From assembly GCF_030297015.1 (NCBI RefSeq), contig NZ_AP028056.1, positions 568,939 through 632,938 of the forward strand: DNA of 64,000 nucleotides. The letters are read 5' to 3'. The translations under genes and the position numbers were made by a program. Below, piece by piece: positions 55,950 to 64,000 of this stretch. Every line of letters starts with the position of its first letter. Position 1 is the first letter of the stretch. The stretch is from Brooklawnia propionicigenes (GTDB lineage: Bacteria > Actinomycetota > Actinomycetes > Propionibacteriales > Propionibacteriaceae). The notes under the pieces are model-generated. The model was not told the DNA's origin. It did no database searches and was given only the letters and a program-made list of their open reading frames with translations.

Positions 55950-56582
55950 ATGATGGATGCGCAGGAGCTGTCCTCGGCGCCGGTGCGCTCATTACGTGAG
56001 CGCAAGAAGACAGCGAAGCAGAGCAGAATCCTGGACGCGGCCGCCCGGCTGTTCGCCGAGAAGGGCTATGCCGCTGTGACCACCTCGGAGATCGCCGCAG
56101 CGGCCGATGTCGGAGTGGGCACCCTGTTCCGTTATGCCGGGTCGAAGGCCGAGTTGCTGGTTTCGGTGATGAATGACCGGCTCGCCGAAGGCATCGAGGC
56201 GGGTCTCGCCGAGGCCAAAGGTGGCCGGACGATCACCGAGTCGATTCTGGCCATCCTGCGTCCGCTCAGCGAAGAGTCCATGACTCATCCCGAGAACATG
56301 ATCGCCTATGAACGCGAGGCGCTTTTCGGCAGCGCCGAGCACCGCGATTCAGCCACCGCGAGCGTCTCGCGCGTCGAAGAGGCCATCCTCGAGGTCCTGC
56401 AGCTGCACCAGGCGCTCCCCCGCGACCCCTCCGCACAGCTCGGCGATATCGCACACATCATCTATGCCGTCTTGTATCTCGACCTCGTCAAGGTCGGTAT
56501 CGGACATGCGAGCATCGCCGATCTGGAATCGAGCGTCGAACGGTCGGTGAATTTGCTGGTCGGCCCGCTTCTGGACAGTTGA
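55950..56582 (+). CDS. TetR-family regulator divergent to oleate hydratase
   Basis: A 210-residue repressor. The helix-turn-helix is AARLFAEKGYAAVTTSEIAAAADVGVGTLFRYAGSKAEL, shown here in part as TTSEIAAAADVGVGTLFRY. The C-terminal ligand domain is divergent, so the effector cannot be named; a fatty acid or acyl-CoA is likely given the neighbour. The ATG follows GAGGTGAG. It probably binds the palindrome at 55861-55884. Confidence 0.88.
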   Translation: MMDAQELSSAPVRSLRERKKTAKQSRILDAAARLFAEKGYAAVTTSEIAAAADVGVGTLFRYAGSKAELLVSVMNDRLAEGIEAGLAEAKGGRTITESILAILRPLSEESMTHPENMIAYEREALFGSAEHRDSATASVSRVEEAILEVLQLHQALPRDPSAQLGDIAHIIYAVLYLDLVKVGIGHASIADLESSVERSVNLLVGPLLDS

Positions 56583-56628
56583 TCTGCACGACAGTCCGGC
56601 GCCCGGTCGCTGTGTATCGTGGGCTCCC

Positions 56629-57690
56629 GTGACCGGCCAGCTGCTACCCGCCCTGATGGCGATCCTGCTCGGCATCCTTGCCGGGGTGCTGTTGTTCGTC
56701 CCGTTCGTCGCGATTCAATACCGCCGCCAGGGACGGCTGACCGTGACGCAGACCGTGGTGTGGGCGGGCTTTCTGGTCTACGGGCTGGCGCTGTGGACCT
56801 ATACCCTTTTGCCGCTGCCGGTGCCGGAGGAGATCCGCTGCGCGCCGAAGCAGCTGCGCCCGCTCCAGTTCATCGACGATGTCCTCGGCTATCCGATCGG
56901 ATCGATCGGCGAGATCCTCCGGAATCCAGCGATCATGCAGGTGGCGCTCAATGTGCTGCTGTTCTTCCCGCTCGGTTTCTTTCTCAGATTCACACTGCGC
57001 CGCGGAGTCGTGGCGACCACAGCCATCGGATTTGTGATCTCGCTGCTCATCGAGACCACGCAGTTGACCGGCGTCTGGGGCATCTACCCCTGCGCGTACC
57101 GGATCTTCGATGTCGATGACCTACTCGCCAATACCGCGGGAGCCCTGCTCGGCGGGCTGTGCTCCCTGGCGCTGCGCCCCTGGCTCGCCCGTCGCGATGC
57201 GACCGTCCTGCCGGGCAAGCCGACACCGATTACCGTCTGGCGGCGCCTGCTGGGCATGCTGTGCGATGCGATGGTCGTCTGGCTCACCAGCGCACTTGCC
57301 GGCGTGATCTCGAATGCTTGGCAGCTGTATGTGCTCGCGATCCCGGCCACCGATCTCAATCAGAGCGTGACATCGGCAGTCACAGTGGCAGTCCCCCTGG
57401 TCCTGACGGCAGCGCTCACACTGGCCACCGGACGAAGTGCGGGCGATCTGGCAGTGCTCATCTGCTGGCAGAGCCGAATCCGTCCGCGACTTCTCGCCCG
57501 TCTGCTGCGCTATCTGTGCGGAGTCGGCGGCTGGCAGTTGCTCGTCGCGTTCGCCTCGCCCCTGGATTGGGTCTTCGCGGCGGCCGGCATCGTCGCCCTC
57601 CTGGCGACCACGGATCGCGGAGGACTACCCGGCATCGTGGCCCGGATGCGGCCAGTGGATTCGCGGGCTCCCAGCCACGATCCCCTCTGA
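56629..57690 (+). CDS. VanZ-like/RDD-type membrane protein
   Basis: A 353-residue membrane protein. The first 190 residues match the VanZ fold (ALNVLLFFPLGFFLRF and FDVDDLLANTAGALLG are the conserved blocks). The last 150 residues add four more hydrophobic segments resembling an RDD domain. VanZ proteins are linked to low-level teicoplanin resistance, but most actinobacterial homologues have unknown roles. The GTG start at 56629 is used. Confidence 0.85.
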   Translation: MTGQLLPALMAILLGILAGVLLFVPFVAIQYRRQGRLTVTQTVVWAGFLVYGLALWTYTLLPLPVPEEIRCAPKQLRPLQFIDDVLGYPIGSIGEILRNPAIMQVALNVLLFFPLGFFLRFTLRRGVVATTAIGFVISLLIETTQLTGVWGIYPCAYRIFDVDDLLANTAGALLGGLCSLALRPWLARRDATVLPGKPTPITVWRRLLGMLCDAMVVWLTSALAGVISNAWQLYVLAIPATDLNQSVTSAVTVAVPLVLTAALTLATGRSAGDLAVLICWQSRIRPRLLARLLRYLCGVGGWQLLVAFASPLDWVFAAAGIVALLATTDRGGLPGIVARMRPVDSRAPSHDPL

Positions 57691-57769
57691 GCAACACCCC
57701 GACCGGGTCGTCCCGGAGCAGCACGCAGTGACCCACCGGCCGGCGGCCCTGCACAGATAGCCGGATAAG

Positions 57770-57815
57770 GCTGATGCCGGCGGCCCCGTCCCATGGCGGT
57801 GCCGCCGGCATCAGC
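57770..57815. terminator. Bidirectional hairpin terminator
   Basis: Perfect 15-bp arms (57770-57784 with 57801-57815) with a 16-nt loop, between the convergent VanZ-like and acyl-CoA dehydrogenase genes. Confidence 0.88.
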
Positions 57816-57833
57816 GCGGTAAGGAGACCGGAC

Positions 57834-58988
57834 TCACAGCCTGCCGAGCAGGCTCCTGCTGATGATCAGGCGCTGCACCTCGCTGGTGCCCTCGTAGATG
57901 GTGGTGATGCGAGCATCACGGTAGAGACGCTCGGCAACGACGCCGCGGATGTAGCCGGAGCCACCGAGGATCTGAACCGCCTTGCCGGTATTGCGGATCG
58001 CAGCCTCACTGGCAAACAGCTTGGCCATCGAGCAGGCGGTGCCGGCGTCCTGTCCGGTGTCGAGCAGCTCGGCGCCCGCGTCGAGCAGCAGGCGAGCGGC
58101 GCGGTAGTCGGTCGCCATATCGGCCAGCGTGAACGCGATCGTCTGGAAGGCGCCGATGGGCTTCTTGAACTGGCGGCGAGTCTTCGCGTGCTCAGTGGCA
58201 GTGTCCAGAGCCGCGTGCGAAATCCCGTTTGCCAAAGCACCGATGCCGAGGCGGCCCTTCTCCAGAACGGACATGACCGCCGCAAAGCCGGCGCCTTCGG
58301 CCCCGAGCACCGCGTCGGCAGGCAGCCGGACATCGGTGAAGACGAACCCGCCGACCTGGGATGCGCGCTGGCCCATCTTGTGCTCGTGGTAGGCACGCTC
58401 AACACCTGGGGTGTCGACGGGCACCAGGAACATCGTCATGCCACCGTGGGTACGCTTTTCGGGATCGGTCAAGGCGAGCACCATGGCGAAGTCGGCGATC
58501 GGTGCATTGTGAATGAAGATCTTCTCGCCGTTGAGAATCCAGTCGCTGCCGTCGCGGTGCGCATTGGTCTTCAGGCCACCCAGATCCGAGCCGGCGTCGG
58601 CCTCGGTCAGGGCATAGCTGCAGCGCTGCGTGCCGGCGAGCAACCCGGGGAGATAACGTGCCTTCTGCTCGCTGGTCCCATGCTTGACCAGCAGCGAACT
58701 CACGAGCTCGACGAGCCCGCACTGATCGGCAACGCTGGCATAGCCATAGGCCAGCTCTTCCATCACGGTCACGTAGTCGGCCACGCAACCACCGACGCCA
58801 CCGTCTTCTTCCGGCACGGTGATGCCGAGCAGCCCCAGCTCACCCAGCTGTGCATAGATCTCAGCCGGGAACCGCTCGGTCTCGTCGAGATCCGCCACGA
58901 TCGGTGCGATGTTGTCGGCCGCGAACTCCCGCACCATAGCGGTCAACGCGGCGAGTTCTTCCTTCCGCGTAGTGTCTGCTTGGTCCAT
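57834..58988 (-). CDS. Acyl-CoA dehydrogenase of the EtfBA/CoA-transferase regulon
   Basis: A 384-residue flavoenzyme that oxidises an acyl-CoA to the enoyl-CoA, or reduces enoyl-CoA with electrons from ETF. Blocks are YALTEADAGSD, LNGEKIFIHNAPIADF, MGQRASQVGGFVFTDV and the C-terminal ILGGSGYIRG with ARITTIYEGTSEVQRL, which includes the catalytic glutamate (YEGTSE). The ATG at 58988 is fixed by a GGAGG 6 nt upstream. It is the only minus-strand gene after the VanZ-like gene in this regulon and shares a LacI operator type with etfB. The chain length of the substrate is unknown; short chains fit the CoA-transferase neighbour. Confidence 0.9.
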   Translation of the reverse strand: MDQADTTRKEELAALTAMVREFAADNIAPIVADLDETERFPAEIYAQLGELGLLGITVPEEDGGVGGCVADYVTVMEELAYGYASVADQCGLVELVSSLLVKHGTSEQKARYLPGLLAGTQRCSYALTEADAGSDLGGLKTNAHRDGSDWILNGEKIFIHNAPIADFAMVLALTDPEKRTHGGMTMFLVPVDTPGVERAYHEHKMGQRASQVGGFVFTDVRLPADAVLGAEGAGFAAVMSVLEKGRLGIGALANGISHAALDTATEHAKTRRQFKKPIGAFQTIAFTLADMATDYRAARLLLDAGAELLDTGQDAGTACSMAKLFASEAAIRNTGKAVQILGGSGYIRGVVAERLYRDARITTIYEGTSEVQRLIISRSLLGRL

Positions 58989-58994
58989 TGTGAA

Positions 58995-58999
58995 CCTCC
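58995..58999 (-). promoter_or_regulatory. Ribosome binding site setting the acyl-CoA dehydrogenase start
   Basis: GGAGG on the minus strand, 6 nt before the ATG at 58988; it excludes the longer frame that starts at 59009. Confidence 0.7.
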
Positions 59000-59018
59000 A
59001 TGTTGGCATTGGACGCCC

Positions 59019-59032
59019 AGAAAGCGTTTTCT
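59019..59032. promoter_or_regulatory. LacI-type operator at the acyl-CoA dehydrogenase gene
   Basis: AGAAAGCGTTTTCT, one base from a perfect palindrome, lies exactly 30 nt before the start codon at 58988 and 3 nt downstream of a minus-strand promoter with TTGCGC (59059-59064) and CAAGAT (59036-59041), 17 bp apart. Confidence 0.8.
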
Positions 59033-59071
59033 CACATCTTGCCCGCCTGCGGTCCTCAGCGCAAGTCCATG

Positions 59072-60079
59072 TCAGCTGATCGGCGTCGCCTCTCGGAGGG
59101 CCGGCCCAGTCGATTCGCGGACCACTACCGGCGAGGGGATCAGGCTCGCGGCGATCGGCGGCTGACCTCGAAGCACCTGCCTGAGAGCATTCCAGGCGTG
59201 CTCTCCCAACTGGGTCTTGAGACTGACCGCGGTCGTCAACGTCGGGCGGACATATCGCGCCATCTCGATATCGTCGAATCCGGTCACCGAGATGTCATTC
59301 GGCACCTTGAATCCGATTTCCCGGAGCCGGGCGATGACCCCCAGGGCCGCCAAATCGTTGTAGGCCATGATTGCGGTCGGCTCGAAATCCAGAGCGGCCG
59401 AGGCGGCGCGATAGCCGGCCTCGATGGTGGGCTCTCCCTCCACGACTGCCGCCTCGAAGCCGAACTCCCGCGCGTCGTGGATCCCGCGTAGTCGTTCGCG
59501 ATTCTGCCACGACAAGGCCGAACCCGCCATATACACAACCCGCGAGTGACCGAGACCACTCAGATGCCGGCACAGCTCCAAGGTCGCCGAGCGGGTGTCC
59601 GCAAGCGCCATGGGCAACGCGATGCTCGGTTCCTGCCGATTGATCAGCACCATGGGGAACCCATCCGCGGACAGCGCCCGAAGGTCGTCACCAGGCATCC
59701 GCGGCGAAACCAGAATCAGACCATCGACGCTGGTGCGCAGACGCCGGCAGGCATCGAGTTCTTCCTTGACGTCACCGCCGGAATCGGAGACGAGAACTCG
59801 ATATCCGTCGCCTTTGCTCTGCGCGACGATCGATTCCAAGATGTCGGTGAAATACGGGTTGCGCAGGTCGGGAACGACCACGCCGATCACCCGGTACGCG
59901 CCCGAGGCCAGACCCCTGGCAGCAGCATTCGGCCGATAGCCCAGACGACCGGCCGCAGCCCGGACATCGTCCACCATGGCCTGGTTGACGGTGGACTGAC
60001 CATTGAGGACACGCGACACGGTCGCGATGGACACTCCGGCCTCCTTCGCGACGTCGCCAATGGTGACCTGCCTGACCAT
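59072..60079 (-). CDS. LacI-family regulator of the acyl-CoA/ETF regulon
   Basis: A 335-residue repressor. The helix-turn-helix is TIGDVAKEAGVSIATVSRVLN, the hinge YRPNAAARGLAS. The sensor domain has VTGFDDIEMARYVRPTLTT near the C-terminus. It lies between the acyl-CoA dehydrogenase and etfB genes; both have an AGAAAGCGCTTTCT-type site, which is the kind of sequence such a regulator would bind. The 60190 site also lies in its own upstream region, so autoregulation is possible. The effector is unknown. Confidence 0.9.
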   Translation of the reverse strand: MVRQVTIGDVAKEAGVSIATVSRVLNGQSTVNQAMVDDVRAAAGRLGYRPNAAARGLASGAYRVIGVVVPDLRNPYFTDILESIVAQSKGDGYRVLVSDSGGDVKEELDACRRLRTSVDGLILVSPRMPGDDLRALSADGFPMVLINRQEPSIALPMALADTRSATLELCRHLSGLGHSRVVYMAGSALSWQNRERLRGIHDAREFGFEAAVVEGEPTIEAGYRAASAALDFEPTAIMAYNDLAALGVIARLREIGFKVPNDISVTGFDDIEMARYVRPTLTTAVSLKTQLGEHAWNALRQVLRGQPPIAASLIPSPVVVRESTGPALREATPIS

Positions 60080-60154
60080 TACACTCCCTCCACCTGATTC
60101 GACACGCTACATCCGCGACAAACTGTAACTGCTTCGGCATCGATGCTGGCCGTC

Positions 60155-60183
60155 TTGCGCAAGCTCAGAATTCCAGCTAATCT
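60155..60183 (+). promoter_or_regulatory. etfB promoter
   Basis: TTGCGC at 60155-60160 and TAATCT at 60178-60183 are 17 bp apart; the operator begins 6 nt downstream. The -35 matches that of the acyl-CoA dehydrogenase promoter. Confidence 0.65.
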
Positions 60184-60189
60184 CGTTTC

Positions 60190-60203
60190 AGAAAGCGCTT
60201 TCT
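60190..60203. promoter_or_regulatory. LacI-type operator at etfB
   Basis: AGAAAGCGCTTTCT is a perfect 14-bp palindrome exactly 30 nt before the etfB start codon, where repressor would cover the transcription start. Confidence 0.85.
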
Positions 60204-60233
60204 CAAGGATGTGAGCGCCAACCGAGGAGAGCC

Positions 60234-61010
60234 ATGAGAACGATAGTGCTGGTGAAGCATGTTCCCGACACCGAGCTACCCCGTCACCTGGACACCGCGA
60301 CTGGGGCCATCGACATGTCCGGGGACAATGTCCTGGATGAGATCAACTCCCGGGCGCTGACCTGGGCTCTTGATCTGCGCAACGCCGCAGGTGGCGAGGT
60401 GATTGCGCTCACGATGGGGCCCAAGGCGGCCACCGAGAGCCTGCGCGCAGCGCTCGCCATCGGCGCGAACGAGGCCGTGCACATCATCGACGATGCGCAG
60501 CCGGGCCCAGATGCGATTGCGAGTTCCGCCGTGCTGGCGGCCGCGATCAAGCAGATCGGATTCGACTTGGTCGTCGCAGGCGACGCGTCCACCGATGGCA
60601 GCACCGGCGCCGTGCCCGCCATGCTGGCCGAGCGCCTCGGTGTCCCCCACCTCACCTATGTCACGGCTGCGAGCGTCGCCGGGCAGACCATCACCGCCAC
60701 CCGAGACGGTGGCGACGTCAGCTACGAACTCACCGCTGATCTGCCCGCCGTGGTATCGGTCACCGAAAAGATCGCCGAGCCGAAGGTGCCGGGCTTCAAG
60801 GGCATCATGACGGCCAAGCGCAAGCCTCGCCGCACTCTGCAGCTGTCCGATCTCGGTCTCGATGCCTCCTCGCTTGCCGGCGGCGGCTGGACGATCACTT
60901 CCGTGACGCCGAAGCCGCCCCGCGGTAAGGGCCACACCATCACCGATGACGGCACCGCCGCCCAGCAGATCACCGACTACCTCGCCAATCTCCAAATCAT
61001 CGGGAAGTGA
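60234..61010 (+). CDS. etfB: Electron transfer flavoprotein subunit beta
   Basis: A 258-residue ETF subunit. [13 protein letters not shown] is the typical N-terminus; the central fold includes [26 protein letters not shown], given in part as [13 protein letters not shown], near the adenine-nucleotide site. It forms ETF with the alpha subunit and accepts or donates electrons for acyl-CoA dehydrogenases. An operator and promoter lie just upstream. Its stop overlaps a possible GTG start of etfA. Confidence 0.9.
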   Translation: MRTIVLVKHVPDTELPRHLDTATGAIDMSGDNVLDEINSRALTWALDLRNAAGGEVIALTMGPKAATESLRAALAIGANEAVHIIDDAQPGPDAIASSAVLAAAIKQIGFDLVVAGDASTDGSTGAVPAMLAERLGVPHLTYVTAASVAGQTITATRDGGDVSYELTADLPAVVSVTEKIAEPKVPGFKGIMTAKRKPRRTLQLSDLGLDASSLAGGGWTITSVTPKPPRGKGHTITDDGTAAQQITDYLANLQIIGK

Positions 61011-61015
61011 GCGCC

Positions 61016-61999
61016 ATGTCTATCATTCTTGTCCCGGCCGAACACGCTGCCGGAGAGATCAACCCCACTGTCGGACCTGCCCTGAGCGTCGCCAGCGAAC
61101 TCGGCGAAGCGGCCGCAGTCCTGGTCGTCAACTCGGCCGCAGACGCAGCACCGCTGGCCGCGAAGCTGGGCGCGCTCGGAGCATCCCGGGTCTACGTTGC
61201 CACCGCTGACGATGTCCTGGTCACGCCGCTGGTCGATGCGCTGCAGGCGGCCGTATCCGCGGCCGGCGAGGTGGGCGCAGTGATTCTGCCGGCAAGCCTC
61301 GAGGCTCGGGAAGCCGGCGCACGGCTGGCCGTCCGGCTCGGATCGGGCCTGATCACCGACGCCAGCGACGTGCAGCGAGTGGACGGCCAGCTGGTCGCTA
61401 CTCAGGTGGTGCTCGGCGGCGACTACACGATCACCTCCACTGCCGGCGCTGCGGGCATCCCGGTCATCGGCGTGACCCTGACGGTCCGCGACGCTGCCGC
61501 CCCCGCCGTGGCTTCCCCGGCGATCGTGGATCTGGCGCCCCAGCCGGTCTCGGCCCGTTCCGCTCGCGTCACTGCTCGCAACCACGTGCAGGCCAGCTCC
61601 GACCGGCCGAATCTGCAGACCGCCAAGGTGGTCGTGTCCGGTGGACGTGGGCTCGGGTCGGCCCAGGGCTTCCAGCTGGTCGAGCAGCTCGCCGATTCGC
61701 TCGGCGCCGCCGTTGGCGCCTCGCGTGCAGCCGTCGACTCCGGCTACTGCGACCACCGGCTTCAGGTCGGGCAGACCGGCGTGACCGTGACACCCGACGT
61801 GTACATCGCGCTGGGCATCTCCGGTGCCATGCAGCACCTGGCCGGCATGCAGTCCGCGAAGACGATCATCGCGATCAACAAGGACGCCGATGCTCCCATC
61901 TTCGAGGTCGCCGATCTCGGCGTGGTCGGCGATCTGCGGACCATCCTGCCCGAACTCATCAGCCAGGTCAGCGCGCGGAACGCGTCCCAGGGCGACTGA
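61016..61999 (+). CDS. etfA: Electron transfer flavoprotein subunit alpha
   Basis: A 327-residue FAD-binding ETF subunit. The C-terminal domain shows [34 protein letters not shown] (in part), [16 protein letters not shown] and [20 protein letters not shown], the FAD-binding and partner-contact blocks. The ATG at 61016 is preferred; a GTG at 61007 overlapping the etfB stop is an alternative. Followed 64 nt later by the cytochrome gene. Confidence 0.92.
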   Translation: MSIILVPAEHAAGEINPTVGPALSVASELGEAAAVLVVNSAADAAPLAAKLGALGASRVYVATADDVLVTPLVDALQAAVSAAGEVGAVILPASLEAREAGARLAVRLGSGLITDASDVQRVDGQLVATQVVLGGDYTITSTAGAAGIPVIGVTLTVRDAAAPAVASPAIVDLAPQPVSARSARVTARNHVQASSDRPNLQTAKVVVSGGRGLGSAQGFQLVEQLADSLGAAVGASRAAVDSGYCDHRLQVGQTGVTVTPDVYIALGISGAMQHLAGMQSAKTIIAINKDADAPIFEVADLGVVGDLRTILPELISQVSARNASQGD

Positions 62000-62063
62000 C
62001 CGGCGCATGTGCCCACGTCATATCCGGTATTTCCGCTCCGAGACAAGAATTTGAGGGACTGTC

Positions 62064-62984
62064 ATGGCTGTCTTGCCTGAAGGTGTCAGCTGGCGCAAGG
62101 TCACTATCTGGTCGGTCGCCGCTGTGGCCGCCCTTGCGCTTGCGGTGCTGCTCGCCCGCTTCTTGATCAGCCTGCCCACGGTTGCAGCGTTCATCGAGCG
62201 CTATCCGGGGGTCGCCACTGCTCCGGAGTCTTCTCCGGTAGGCCTGCCCGGATGGCTGCGATGGCAGCACTTCCTGAACATGTTCTTCATGATCATGATC
62301 ATCCGGGCGGGGTGGCTGGTCCGCACGACTCAGCGTCCCAAGGCGTTTTGGACCCGCGACAACACGAAGTTCATCAAGACCGCGGGAGAGCCGACGAAGA
62401 TCAGCTTCAACCTGTGGATTCACCTCGCCTTCGATGTCTTCTGGGTGCTGAATGGGGTTATCTTCATCATCTTGCTGTTCGTCACCGGCCAGTGGATGAG
62501 GGTGGTGCCGACCAACTGGGATGTCTTCCCCAACGCGGTGTCCGTAGGCCTGCAGTACCTGTCGCTCGACTGGCCCACCGAACACAGCTGGGCCCACTAC
62601 AACGCGCTGCAGCTGCTGACCTACTTCATCACGATCTTCATCGCCGCACCGTTGAGCCTCATCAGCGGCTTCCGGATGTCGCCATCGTGGTCAACGCGTT
62701 GGACCCGGGCAGGAAAGCTCCTGCCGCTCGAGGTGACCCGGAAGATCCACGTCGGTGTAATGGTGTATTACCTCTTGTTCATCGTGGTGCACGTGACGCT
62801 GGTCATGGCTACCGGCGCGCTGCGCAACCTGAATCACATGTATACCGGGACCGACGACGTCAGCTGGACGGGATTCTGGTACTTCGCAGCATCCATGGTG
62901 GTCGTTGTGATCGGCTGGGTGCTCGCCCGTCCGATGTTCCTGCAACCGATCGCCTCGATCGGCGGAAAGGTCACCGCACGCTGA
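62064..62984 (+). CDS. Membrane cytochrome b-type protein of the ETF regulon
   Basis: A 306-residue integral membrane protein with about five or six segments. Histidines that could bind haem b lie in membrane stretches: WQHFLNMFFM, WAHYNALQL and RKIHVGVMVYYLLFIVVHVTL. The fold resembles the cytochrome b561/hydrogenase cytochrome b group. It follows etfBA on the same strand and so may pass electrons between ETF and the menaquinone pool, replacing the usual ETF:quinone oxidoreductase. That is inference. It is not fused to any flavin or iron-sulfur domain. Confidence 0.72.
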   Translation: MAVLPEGVSWRKVTIWSVAAVAALALAVLLARFLISLPTVAAFIERYPGVATAPESSPVGLPGWLRWQHFLNMFFMIMIIRAGWLVRTTQRPKAFWTRDNTKFIKTAGEPTKISFNLWIHLAFDVFWVLNGVIFIILLFVTGQWMRVVPTNWDVFPNAVSVGLQYLSLDWPTEHSWAHYNALQLLTYFITIFIAAPLSLISGFRMSPSWSTRWTRAGKLLPLEVTRKIHVGVMVYYLLFIVVHVTLVMATGALRNLNHMYTGTDDVSWTGFWYFAASMVVVVIGWVLARPMFLQPIASIGGKVTAR

Positions 62985-63001
62985 CCCACACCCCGCCGAC
63001 C

Positions 63002-63069
63002 ACAGGCCACGCCGCCTGGCCCAGACGTCGTCCGACCGGACCGGCTGGAGCCAAGGCAGCGTGGCCTGT
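63002..63069 (+). other. Long inverted repeat between cytochrome and CoA-transferase genes
   Basis: Perfect 11-bp arms, ACAGGCCACGC at 63002-63012 and GCGTGGCCTGT at 63059-63069, extended by four further pairs after one mismatch. In RNA it would fold into a stable hairpin about 50 nt before the CoA-transferase start; it may attenuate or stabilise the transcript. Confidence 0.6.
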
Positions 63070-63118
63070 CCTGCTGCCGGACGACGCTGTCAATCTCAGC
63101 AAGACAAAGGAGTAGTAC

Positions 63119-64000
63119 ATGGTGCAGTTCCTCAGTGGCCCGCAGGCCGCCGAGTACATCAAGGACGGCGATTCCATCGCCCTGCTCGGAAACGGCGGAG
63201 CGGTATTGGAACCCCGGATGGTCTACCGCTGCATCGAAGAGCGCTTCCTGGCCACCGGCTCTCCTCGCGATCTCAGCCTGTCGCATTCCACCGGGATCGG
63301 GGACAAGGCCGTCGAGGGCATGTCCCGATTCGCCCATGAGGGCATGGTCAAACGCGTCATCGGAGGCCATTGGGGATGGTCCCCCCGGATGCAGCAGCTG
63401 GCGGCCGAAGGCAAGATTCAGGCGTATAACCTGCCTCTGGGCGTGATCGTCTCCCAGTATCGTGAGATCGCCGCCAAACGTCCGGGATTGATCACCAAGA
63501 CCGGCTTGGGCACCTACGCCGATCCGCGCATCGACGGCGGACGGCTCAACCTGGCCACGCCCAACGATCTCGTCCGCCTGATCGAGATCGACGGCCAAAC
63601 CTGGCTGCATTACCGGCCGTGGCAGGTGGATGTCGGCATCGTGCGGGGCACGACCGCCGATGAGGACGGCAACATCACATTCGAAGAAGAAGTCGCATTC
63701 CTCGAGGCCCAAGCCATCGCCCAGGCCGCTCACAATTGCGGGGGCATCGTGATCGCTCAGGTGCACCATGTCGCCGAGCGCGGGTCGCTGGATCCGCAGC
63801 TGGTCAAGATTCCCGGCATGCTCGTCGATATCGTGGTCGTCGATCCCGATCAATGGCAGACGAGCGAGGGCCGCTACGATCCCGCCCTGTGCGGTCGGCA
63901 ACGAAAGCCGATAGGTTCGCTGCCGGCCATGCCGCTGACCCAGCGCAAGGTCATCGCGCGGCGCGCCGCGATGGAGGTCAAGCCGGGGATGATCTTCAAT
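63119..64000 (+). CDS. pct: Propionate/acetate CoA-transferase, 3' truncated
   Basis: A CoA-transferase of the Pct/YdiF family, 294 codons visible; the frame is open through the window end, so the C-terminal half and catalytic glutamate are outside. Blocks shared with C. propionicum propionate CoA-transferase, as remembered, are YIKDGDSIAL, ERFLATGSP, FAHEGMVKRVIGGHW, GNITFEEEVAFLEA and YDPALCGRQRKP. It moves CoA between acetyl- or propionyl-CoA and other acids such as lactate or acrylate. AAGGAG lies 6 nt before the ATG. It is the last visible gene of the ETF operon. Confidence 0.9.
   Translation, partial: MVQFLSGPQAAEYIKDGDSIALLGNGGAVLEPRMVYRCIEERFLATGSPRDLSLSHSTGIGDKAVEGMSRFAHEGMVKRVIGGHWGWSPRMQQLAAEGKIQAYNLPLGVIVSQYREIAAKRPGLITKTGLGTYADPRIDGGRLNLATPNDLVRLIEIDGQTWLHYRPWQVDVGIVRGTTADEDGNITFEEEVAFLEAQAIAQAAHNCGGIVIAQVHHVAERGSLDPQLVKIPGMLVDIVVVDPDQWQTSEGRYDPALCGRQRKPIGSLPAMPLTQRKVIARRAAMEVKPGMIFN

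Overview
The window is a high-GC, gene-dense chromosome segment of an actinobacterium. The evidence is a class II DAHP synthase, a GuaB1-type GMP reductase, a PspA/PspAA pair, DUF3043 and DUF4191 proteins, a PASTA Ser/Thr kinase, a HelD-type RNA polymerase motor, a DEDD exonuclease fused to a UvrC-like region, and frequent GTG starts with ATGA/GTGA gene overlaps. The mix of succinate dehydrogenase/fumarate reductase, PTS sugar uptake, oleate hydratase and a propionate-CoA-transferase-like gene suggests Propionibacteriales, perhaps Propionibacteriaceae. That placement is inference. No rRNA, tRNA, CRISPR array, insertion sequence or prophage was seen.

Layout. 1-3324: end of sdhC, then sdhA and sdhB. 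3499-6028: phosphate transporter, small membrane protein, panE. 6061-10044: a minus-strand cassette of unknown function made of a Nudix-like regulator, a divergent PurA homologue, a vWA protein and a J-domain protein, with an inverted repeat next to the first start codon. 10169-28303: housekeeping and signalling genes (HelD-like, metF, polyprenyl synthase, PASTA kinase, DMT transporter, threonine aldolase, DAHP synthase, a two-component system, two PlsC acyltransferases, a lipoprotein, an M23 peptidase). 28558-47635: repair nuclease, cyclophilin, an orphan prepilin peptidase, trpD, guaB1, erpA, the Psp genes, gcvT, pepA, the 2-oxoacid dehydrogenase E2, and an ABC-F protein.

47714-52413 is a sucrose unit: a LacI regulator, a PTS EIIBCA and a GH32 sucrase, the last two sharing a CAATCGATTG operator. 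52639-57690 holds cardiolipin synthase, oleate hydratase divergent from a TetR regulator across a near-perfect 24-bp palindrome, and a VanZ-like protein.

57834 to the end looks like one regulon: acyl-CoA dehydrogenase, a LacI regulator, etfB, etfA, a membrane b-type cytochrome and the start of a propionate/acetate CoA-transferase. Two AGAAAGCGCTTTCT-type operators each lie exactly 30 nt before a start codon (acyl-CoA dehydrogenase and etfB), just downstream of promoters that share a TTGCGC -35. The gene set resembles the acryloyl-CoA reductase plus CoA-transferase set, or the E. coli ydi cluster, but has a membrane cytochrome where FixC/FixX-type proteins would be expected. This regulon and the 6-10 kb cassette are the two most interesting systems here.
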